64,000 nucleotides of DNA, taken from Candidatus Anammoxibacter sp. (GTDB taxonomy: Bacteria; Planctomycetota; Brocadiia; Brocadiales; Anammoxibacteraceae). This document shows positions 58,089 through 64,000 of the stretch, one piece after another. The translations under genes and the position numbers were made by a program. The first letter of the stretch is position 1. Every line of letters begins with the position of its first letter. The notes under the pieces were generated by a model, which was given only the letters and a program-made list of their open reading frames with translations, was not told the origin of the DNA and did no database searches. Location of the stretch: assembly GCA_021777055.1 (NCBI GenBank), contig JAIQZO010000042.1:1-64000 (forward strand), written 5' to 3'.

Positions 58089-58568
58089 TTATCTATCCGA
58101 ACGTAACGTTTCTGTTTTTATTTTATCCTGCAATTTCATAATTGCATCAATTAAAGCTTCTGGTCTAGGAGGGCAACCTGGGATATATATATCAACAGGC
58201 ACAACCTGATTAACATTCTGGACTACACTATAAGTATCAAAAATGCCACCAGAAGAAGCACAAGCCCCCATTGATATTACCCATTTGGGCTCAGGCATCT
58301 GTTCGTAAATCTTTCTGCAAACAGGAGCCATTTTGTAAGTAAGCGTACCTGCAACTATCATCAAATCCGCTTGCCTTGGCGAGAATCTAAAAACTTCAGC
58401 ACCAAACCTTGAAAGATCAAATCGAGGAGCTACGGCCGCCATCATTTCAATAGCACAACAAGCTAACCCGAAAGGCATTGGCCAAAGGGAATTCTTCCTT
58501 GCCCAATTAACTACTGTATCTAATGTTGTTGTTAATATGTTTTCACCTAATTTGGCCTCTATTCCCAT
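58089..58568 (-). CDS. nuoB: NADH-quinone oxidoreductase subunit B (cluster N2)
   Basis: 159 residues from ATG58568; the frame is open to 58604, but the upstream part overlaps nuoA more and does not match the family start. [14 protein letters not shown] has the tandem-cysteine N2 ligands; [20 protein letters not shown] and [19 protein letters not shown] supply the other two. The start overlaps the end of nuoA by 10 bases (ATGGGAATAG), suggesting translational coupling. Confidence 0.96.
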   Translation of the reverse strand: MGIEAKLGENILTTTLDTVVNWARKNSLWPMPFGLACCAIEMMAAVAPRFDLSRFGAEVFRFSPRQADLMIVAGTLTYKMAPVCRKIYEQMPEPKWVISMGACASSGGIFDTYSVVQNVNQVVPVDIYIPGCPPRPEALIDAIMKLQDKIKTETLRSDR

Positions 58569-58915
58569 TCCAAAGCACCTCTTTTCCAAATATATATATA
58601 ACAAAAACCAAGTATTAAAATGAACACACCCATTTCAATAAGCCCAAACATCTTTAGAGATTTAAACACTACCGCCCATGGGTAAAGAAACACAAGTTCA
58701 ATATCAAATATTACAAAAACCATCGCAATGATATAAAACTTAATAGGAAACCTATCCCTTGCTGAGCCTATCGGTTCAACTCCGCATTCATAAGGGGACA
58801 ATTTTTCAGGAAAAGATCTCCGCCTACCAATCAAGGTAGACATAACAACCGTACCAATCGCAAAAAGCGAAGCAACCGTTATCAGTATTAAAATTGGAAG
58901 ATAATTTATAAGCAT
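58559..58915 (-). CDS. nuoA: NADH-quinone oxidoreductase subunit A
   Basis: 118 residues, three helices. [23 protein letters not shown] contains the conserved Cys loop (shown in part: [15 protein letters not shown]), and [19 protein letters not shown] the membrane acidic cluster. First gene of the operon; AGAGGAAAT is its ribosome site. Confidence 0.96.
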   Translation of the reverse strand: MLINYLPILILITVASLFAIGTVVMSTLIGRRRSFPEKLSPYECGVEPIGSARDRFPIKFYIIAMVFVIFDIELVFLYPWAVVFKSLKMFGLIEMGVFILILGFCYIYIWKRGALEWE

Positions 58916-58966
58916 GATTTCCTCTCACAAATAGGCAAAAAACTAAGCCGAAATACCAAAGGCGGA

Positions 58967-58995
58967 ATTCTAACACTGCGATTGATGATTGTAAA
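58967..58995 (-). promoter_or_regulatory. Likely promoter of the nuo operon
   Basis: On the minus strand TTTACA (complement at 58990-58995), a 17-base spacer and TAGAAT (complement at 58967-58972) lie about 52 bases before the nuoA start codon. Position and spacing fit sigma-70-type transcription. Confidence 0.55.
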
Positions 58996-59416
58996 GACTT
59001 TTTTATCAAATTTTTTATAAAACTTTATAAATTGTTGTTAGCTTAGCAATTATATTTTAATTAATTTTTCTAATTAACCATTAAGAGCAGACTTTTTAGG
59101 GCTTAAGCAACCATATATTTTATACTCATTATCTTAATTTTAAAAATAATCAACACATCGAAAGCAAAATTGGGAACAAAATGAAACTTTTGAGTATAGT
59201 TGTTTTTTATGAAGATTACCCAGGATAAACCAAGTTAGCAGGTTTGAGATATTTTAGAGATAATAAAAAAAAGCATATACAATGTAGGTTATTAACCTAG
59301 ATCTTAAATTTTTATAGGTTTACGAATAGTACTTGATATATTATAATCGCAAACAGAGGATTAAACTAATGAATGATATAATTCTAAAATAAAGAAATTA
59401 AATATAGGAATTAATT
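58996..59416. other. Divergent AT-rich spacer
   Basis: About 420 bases between nuoA (minus) and the 91-aa gene (plus). No repeats of the window's families and no RNA structure recognised. Confidence 0.4.
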
Positions 59417-59692
59417 ATGGAAGAAAAAGACCAATTAAAAAAACTAATTACAGAAGCGCATACATTACTGGACCGAATAGTGCGTCGGTTTGAATTCTTT
59501 AAAGAAAAAGATGTGATTGCTAAAACAAAAGAGCTAAGGAGCGCTGCAGAAAACCTAAACAAACAACTTAAAGATATAGCGATAAGCAACAAAAGGTATT
59601 GCTCTATTGATGAAGTTAAATTAGCAGATGATGTAGTTTTTCAGCTATCAATTTATGATGATATCTGTGAAGGATACCTTAAGGGAATATAA
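59417..59692 (+). CDS. Small helical protein of unknown function (91 aa)
   Basis: All-helical, charged protein with heptad-like spacing of Leu/Ile (LKKLITEAHTLLDRIVRRF, LRSAAENLNKQLKDIAI) that suggests a coiled-coil hairpin. No Cys pair or catalytic motif. AGGAATTAATT precedes the ATG. Coding potential is plausible but not certain; no family was recognised. Confidence 0.55.
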   Translation: MEEKDQLKKLITEAHTLLDRIVRRFEFFKEKDVIAKTKELRSAAENLNKQLKDIAISNKRYCSIDEVKLADDVVFQLSIYDDICEGYLKGI

Positions 59693-59772
59693 CAAAAAGA
59701 CTCGCATCAACTAAATTACCAGCTTCAAAGACGCAGAACTTTGGTTTAATTATATTGTTTTACAGTTAAAAC

Positions 59773-59800
59773 GTTCAGAGTTCAGGGTTCAACGTTCTGC
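59773..59800. repeat. Heptamer array at the 3' side of the second four-helix-bundle pseudogene
   Basis: GTTCAGA, GTTCAGG, GTTCAAC, GTTCTGC at exact 7-base steps. It is the inverted partner of the array at 60264-60306. The pseudogene's stop codon (complement at 59782-59784) lies inside it. Confidence 0.85.
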
Positions 59801-60185
59801 AAATGCTTTTTTTGTTGACCTTTAATGTAAGTTGTCAAATATTTTATAAAACCACGAATAGTTGCTCTGGTACGCCCGGCATGATCATAAACATTTTGGA
59901 ACTCTGTTTTAGTTATATAATGTTAATCCAACGCCACATAAAGCTCACTTTGGACTTCGGCGCAAGACCGTTTTGCATACCGAATAAAACGAACAAACTC
60001 AGGATTTGTTTCCGGATCAAATCCTTCTGCAATGTTGTGCATAGATGATCCTACAGCATCTTGAATCTGCTTTTTCAAACCGAAATCATGTGGAAATTTG
60101 TCATTTTTTTTAAGTCATAGACTTTGTTAGTTAGCTCGCGAGCTAACTGTCAGGCCTTAATATCCCCAAATTGATATGTTTTCAT
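59782..60185 (-). pseudogene. Second four-helix-bundle (S23/IVP family) gene, broken by three lesions
   Basis: Reading from ATG60185: MKTYQFGDIKA, then TGA (60150-60152) where the family has Trp, then QLARELTNKVYDLKK. One A is missing from an A run near 60112 (eight where nine keep the frame). After a +1 correction the frame gives FPHDFGLKKQIQDAVGSSMH, NIAEGFDPETNPEFVRFIRY and AKRSCAEVQSELYVALD. TAA at 59923-59925 interrupts again, then HYITKTEFQNVYDHAGRTRA and TIRGFIKYL run to a stop inside the array. The I-x-x-A-x-x-S-x-x-N-I-A-E-G core identifies the family. It was not visible as an open frame because of the lesions. Confidence 0.9.
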
Positions 60186-60263
60186 GCGGTCTCCCATCAG
60201 AATTTATCAATCTACGATCATCCTGAACATTCTACGACAAACATGTTTTCAATAAAACTTTAA

Positions 60264-60306
60264 ACCCTGAACGTTGAACTCAGAACACAAAACACTCAAC
60301 CTATGA
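60264..60306. repeat. Heptamer array at the 5' side of the second four-helix-bundle pseudogene
   Basis: CCCTGAA, CGTTGAA, CTCAGAA, CACAAAA, CACTCAA, CCTATGA at 7-base steps, inverse of the words at 59773-59800. It lies about 80 bases before the pseudogene start and about 40 bases after the stop of the GT4 gene. Confidence 0.8.
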
Positions 60307-60345
60307 ATAGAATACGCTGAACAATTACAAGATAAAAAACATTAG

Positions 60346-61500
60346 CTAGATAGCAAGCTGGATCAAGGTCTCATTTGCACACCTTTCCCAAGAAAAATAT
60401 AGTGATCTTTCCAGCGCTTTTTTTGAAAGCTTCCCGCGCAGCTCTTCAGATTTTATCATTTCTAGCATCTTTTCCCCTATATCATCAGGATCATTAGGGT
60501 CAAAATACAAAGACGCATCTTGACATATCTCAGGCATTGGTTCGATATTTGATGAAAGAATAGCCGAACCGCACCCCATTGCCTCAATTAATATGTTCGG
60601 GCAGTTCTCTATAGTGGAAGGATAAACAAAAAACATCGCATTTGCATAAAAAAATGGTAGTAAATCATTGGGAACGTGCCCAAGAAAACGGACGCTATTC
60701 CTGCTGTTACTATTTTTATCTAACAGTTTTTTTACTTTGTTGTAGTATATATCATCATAATTAACACCTGCTAACACTAGCTCAATACCGTTATCAATCC
60801 GATCTTTAATCTTCAAAAAAGCTAAAACCAGCTCATAAAAATTTTTGTATCTATAGATATTTGATACATACAAAATATACTTATCTATCTTATATTCTTC
60901 TTTCACCCGTTCAAAACCTTCTTCATTTAGCGGCAAACAGAACTGTTTATCACTGCCATGATAAACCAGATCAGTTTTTCCCTGCTCAATATTATATTCT
61001 TTACAAACTTTCATCTGTGCATTTTTTGATATAAATATTACCCTTTTCGCCCTTCTTATTGACCATACAGTTAGAATACGCAGTAAATAGAGCCTCAGTT
61101 TCTGAAGGCTTTTTTCATGTTTGATAAAATTATTATCAAACACTGCCATATTTTGCACAACAACAACGAATGGAAATCGAGAAAAGAGTAACCCTATGTT
61201 CGCAGGACAAATCAATATATGGACATTATCATGTTTCAGGCGCAGAGGAAAGATAAATTGCTCCCAAAATACTCTAAAAACAGGAGAAATGGATGGAAAC
61301 CGACACTCTATCCATTTGCAACTCTTTCGTTTACTTTTAAACCTACGAATAACTGATTTATGTTTCAAATAGATGTAATATCTGTTTGAAGCATTGCACC
61401 TAGACATCCATTTTATCAAATTATTCAGGTATGTCACCCCACCGCCAGCAACTGCCGACGTAGTATTTATTCCTATATTAATGCTTCTACCTTTTATCAA
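60346..61500 (-). CDS. Glycosyltransferase family 4 (GT-B fold)
   Basis: 384 residues. An N-terminal glycine-rich acceptor loop (AVAGGGVTYLNNLIKWM) and a C-terminal nucleotide-sugar site with FVYPSTIENCPNILIEAMGCGSAIL (E-x7-E motif; shown in part: PSTIENCPNILIEAMGCG) mark GT4, usually a retaining transferase in polysaccharide or lipid-glycan assembly. No membrane helix. The neighbours to the right (PIG-L deacetylase, WbqC-like) also belong to surface-glycan biology, but a gap of about 1.2 kb separates them and they run the other way. Confidence 0.9.
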   Translation of the reverse strand: MIKGRSINIGINTTSAVAGGGVTYLNNLIKWMSRCNASNRYYIYLKHKSVIRRFKSKRKSCKWIECRFPSISPVFRVFWEQFIFPLRLKHDNVHILICPANIGLLFSRFPFVVVVQNMAVFDNNFIKHEKSLQKLRLYLLRILTVWSIRRAKRVIFISKNAQMKVCKEYNIEQGKTDLVYHGSDKQFCLPLNEEGFERVKEEYKIDKYILYVSNIYRYKNFYELVLAFLKIKDRIDNGIELVLAGVNYDDIYYNKVKKLLDKNSNSRNSVRFLGHVPNDLLPFFYANAMFFVYPSTIENCPNILIEAMGCGSAILSSNIEPMPEICQDASLYFDPNDPDDIGEKMLEMIKSEELRGKLSKKALERSLYFSWERCANETLIQLAI

Positions 61501-62669
61501 ATTCTTTACTTTCCCAAAACATAATTTAAAGCATTTACAAATGCGTTAGCAACAACATTAACCCATCAATTAAATATATTAAATGTTTGCCACTTAACTA
61601 ATAATTATTGCAAGTTCAAACTGTTTGCAGATCTAATCTATAAGTTTGGCCCTGCAATGGCGTGACATACATTTGATTACGCCGGTTATATATGTTGCAC
61701 CCATGCAGGGAGCGTTTCAATGGTTATCTTTGACCCAGGGCGATACCCTGGGCAGGTATGTTTCACCCCGTTGTGGTATTTTACATAATTTTATATCTTT
61801 TATATAAATTGTTTTCTTTGAAAACAGTTTGAACTTACTAATTATTTAATACATTACGTTTCTTATGTGCGTTACATATTTAATCGCCGAATTAATATTC
61901 ATAAGGCTCAATTCCTATTTCTGGCAAATTCTGGCAAAAGTTTAGCACTGTCACAATTGGAGTAACAGAAATAAGAGATTAAAACCTTAAGAGCTCTTTT
62001 TAAGACAAAAGCATTCAAAACTTAAGAAAAGGAGCACATATAACAACGCAGATTAAACGCAATTATATCGTAGAGATACGTGATTGCAATATAGAAACCA
62101 CAACGAGACCAGCAAAACACAAGAATAAAGATTGAGTAGTTGTGTTTAAACGGAGCTCTGCATACGGCAAAAGTCAACTTGAACATTATACCAATCGTAG
62201 TGGTACTGTCCGAAGAAATGTACAAAAAAGAAATACAACATTTTAGATACAGGTAGTTAAAGTATGTTATTGATATAAACGGTTAAACATTGTATTATTT
62301 TGATAACTCTTGCTAAACGGAATCAGGCAACACAACGTAGTAACCCGTGAAAAGATAACCGAATCAATCTGTGACGAAATATAGTGATCGAAAAGGGAAG
62401 ATTAATTCTCCTATTGAAAGAAATAGTATTTCAGAACTTCTTGCGATACCAAAGAAAAACTCAGAACCTGCGACCGCGGTCCAGAAGGTTAAAAATGGGC
62501 CATAATTATTTAGGTCGCCGCACCGGACAACCCTACCAAAAATCTTAAGTTGGAAAGCTGGAATACCAATACCAACTTTATGATTTTTGCATAAAAGATT
62601 AGGTTTGTCCCAAGCCTTGACGCCTTATTATATTATATATTTGGTTTAACAACGTAGGTATTTAGAACA
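61501..62669. other. Gene-free region with a REP-like hairpin and probable gene remnants
   Basis: No intact gene. It holds a hairpin repeat (61645-61790) and short open stretches that look like decayed coding DNA: plus-strand NGALHTAKVNLNIIPIVVVL near 62140-62205, and a 44-codon GTG frame near 62371 starting VTKYSDRKGK. Neither could be assigned. The 67-codon minus frame at 62022-62225 is antisense to the first remnant. Confidence 0.45.
61645..61790. repeat. REP-like palindromic intergenic repeat
   Basis: CCCAGGG (61734-61740), loop CGATA, CCCTGGG (61746-61752) make a GC-rich stem, preceded by a looser inverted pair (CCCTGCAATGG / CCATGCAGGG). The region is clearly more GC-rich than its surroundings. 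GACCCAGGG-CGATA-CCCTGGGC resembles a repeat type I have often seen between genes of environmental bacteria; no second copy is in the window. Confidence 0.5.
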
Positions 62670-63350
62670 ATGGCAAGTAAAAAACTATTGATTATAGAAG
62701 CACACAGTGATGATTCTTGTATCAGCGTGGCGGGATTCTTAGAAAAACATCGAGATAAATATGAGTATCATTTTGCTTTAGTTGTAAATTCTGACTTAAA
62801 TATGCATCACCGAGGATTTCTCACACGAGCAGAAAGGTTAAAAGAGTACGAATCATATCTTTCATATTTTAATGGAAAAGCCCACAATGGAGGAGTACTT
62901 CCATTTGATGCAGATGCTCAACTGGATATGCTTCCTAAAAGGGAATTAGTGGCAGCAATAGAGAATGTAATTGCAGAGGTTGAGCCCGCTATCTTGATCT
63001 GCCCTGGCCCATCCTTCCATCATGATCATACTGCTGTATATGAGGCCGTTGTTGCCGCAACCAGACCAACTGCCAGATTTTGTCCGAAAGAGATCTATTT
63101 TATGGAAAACCCCACTTATGTCCATTCTTTAGGACCACAAACTGATTTTAAGCCAGATTTTTATGTTAGCCTTACCAGGGACGACCTCCAGAAAAAACTT
63201 GATTGCTACCGCAATTGTTTTCCAAGTCAAATAAGGGAAAACAAAAATTACCTTTCAGAGGAAGGGCTAAGAAGTTGGGCACGGTATAGGGGTATTGAAG
63301 CACGCTGTGAATACGCAGAAGCATTGCAAACTTATTTCAGAGTGGTTTAA
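62670..63350 (+). CDS. PIG-L/LmbE family deacetylase
   Basis: 226 residues. EAHSDD (residues 10-15) is the zinc-binding AHPDD motif with Ser for Pro, and HHDHTAVYEAVVAATRP carries the third zinc histidine. LTRAERLKEYESYLSYF is a typical R-x-x-E substrate loop. Members de-N-acetylate GlcNAc-type sugars. It lies 55 bases before the WbqC-like gene, probably one operon for modifying a surface sugar. Confidence 0.9.
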   Translation: MASKKLLIIEAHSDDSCISVAGFLEKHRDKYEYHFALVVNSDLNMHHRGFLTRAERLKEYESYLSYFNGKAHNGGVLPFDADAQLDMLPKRELVAAIENVIAEVEPAILICPGPSFHHDHTAVYEAVVAATRPTARFCPKEIYFMENPTYVHSLGPQTDFKPDFYVSLTRDDLQKKLDCYRNCFPSQIRENKNYLSEEGLRSWARYRGIEARCEYAEALQTYFRVV

Positions 63351-63405
63351 TCACAAGCAAAAAGATCTACAACATTTTCTTTTGGTAGATACAACAGGAG
63401 TATTT

Positions 63406-64000
63406 ATGCAGGTTACAATCCATCAGCCCGAACATATGCCCTGGTTAGGATTTTTTCATAAAATGGCACAGGCTGATCTCTTTGTAATTCTAGACAATGT
63501 TCAGTTCACAAAAAACAACTGGCAAAATCGAAATAAATTTATCGATCCAAATGGCCGTGTGTTTTGGCTCACTGTTCCTGTCCTTACAAAAGGGCATTTA
63601 AAGACGACAATTAAGGATATGGAGATCGATTATACCCAAAAATGGCAAAAGAAATATTGGGGACGCCTTTCAGATTCTTATCGCCATCATCCATATTTTG
63701 AAAAATATGCCGCAGATATCAAGACCATTCTCGACAGAAATTACCAGTATTTGGTTGAAATCAACTATCAATTACTCCATTTCTTCAGAAAGGCATTGGG
63801 TATAAATAATAGGATCGTAAAGGCCTCAGAATTAAATCCAACAGGCAAGAGATCAGAGCTTCTCTTAGACATTTGCTTAAAAACAGGCGCCACAAGTTAT
63901 CTGTCAGGTCCATCAGGAAGAGATTATCTTACCCTTCAAATATTCTCTGAACGGGACATTGAAGTACGTTTTCATCAGTTCAACCATCCAGTTTACGAAT
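63406..64000 (+). CDS. WbqC-like family protein (5' part, runs off the window)
   Basis: ATG63406 has AGGAG five bases upstream. The reading frame stays open to the window end (198 codons). The start MQVTIHQPEHMPWLGFFHKM and ADLFVILDNVQFTKNNWQNR is diagnostic of the WbqC family, often found in O-antigen and other glycan or amino-sugar clusters; its activity is poorly known. SGPSGRDYL is also typical of the C-terminal half. The end lies outside the window. Confidence 0.9.
   Translation, partial: MQVTIHQPEHMPWLGFFHKMAQADLFVILDNVQFTKNNWQNRNKFIDPNGRVFWLTVPVLTKGHLKTTIKDMEIDYTQKWQKKYWGRLSDSYRHHPYFEKYAADIKTILDRNYQYLVEINYQLLHFFRKALGINNRIVKASELNPTGKRSELLLDICLKTGATSYLSGPSGRDYLTLQIFSERDIEVRFHQFNHPVYE

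Noticed and set aside
60129..60148. 20-bp perfect palindrome AGTTAGCTCGCGAGCTAACT
   Set aside because: It lies in pseudogene sequence that codes for family residues (LARELT), so it is probably accidental rather than an operator.
60150..60152. TGA as selenocysteine in the second four-helix-bundle gene
   Set aside because: The same gene has a frameshift and a TAA, and the family has Trp at this place, so decay is simpler.
62022..62225. 67-codon minus-strand frame
   Set aside because: Antisense to a stretch that looks more protein-like on the plus strand, and no ribosome site.
1..64000. tRNA or rRNA genes
   Set aside because: I looked for T-loop and anticodon-arm patterns in the spacers and saw none, but without a covariance search small RNAs could be missed.

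Overview
The window looks like a chromosomal segment of an AT-rich anammox-type planctomycete, Candidatus Scalindua-like. This is an inference, because no rRNA or tRNA is present. It rests on low-GC Gram-negative coding sequence, a full 14-gene complex I operon, long secreted or S-layer-like proteins, GSI-alpha glutamine synthetase, and gene deserts rich in small palindromic repeats. No phage, CRISPR array, plasmid gene or intact transposase was seen.

Layout. 1-7331: repeat-rich DNA, then a tripartite RND efflux operon (outer-membrane factor, adaptor, pump). 7332-12540: ychF, a 51-aa zinc-ribbon protein, a methyltransferase and an orphan PAS histidine kinase. 12541-18515: a MITE-like element, an NHL-propeller protein, glnA and an agmatinase-family gene. 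19069-25884: a membrane-anchored von Willebrand A protein, an AsmA-like protein and a small secreted helical protein. 25946-32561: two large membrane glycosyltransferase-type proteins that both end in a PA14 domain, and a GspE/PilB ATPase. 32575-36600: a broken four-helix-bundle gene between repeat arrays, then a 1020-aa secreted Ig-like protein with a Thr/Pro linker and a possibly structured leader. 36970-40972: TPR protein, lgt, panD, panC, a 33-aa basic protein and tatA. 41724-42680: YhaM-type exonuclease. 42783-58915: nuoA to nuoN on the minus strand, with a PAS-GAF gene between nuoF and nuoG. 59417-64000: a small helical protein, a second broken four-helix-bundle gene between repeat arrays, a GT4 glycosyltransferase, a PIG-L deacetylase and the start of a WbqC-like gene.

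The most interesting signal lies between the genes. Many spacers carry degenerate arrays with a 7-bp period (words such as GGCTGAA, GTTCAGA, TTTTCAC, GCTTGAT), often as two inverted arms. Two of these loci enclose decayed genes of the four-helix-bundle (S23 / 23S-rRNA intervening-sequence / Avd-like) family, and in both the gene's stop codon lies inside the downstream array. A partly overlapping family of roughly 200-250 bp elements has conserved ends, and a 9-bp-period version sits inside a MITE-like element. Together these suggest a mobile or selfish intergenic system, perhaps linked to the four-helix-bundle protein, that I do not recognise as described.

All calls come from reading the sequence and recalling family motifs. 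No database search was run, so domain borders are approximate.
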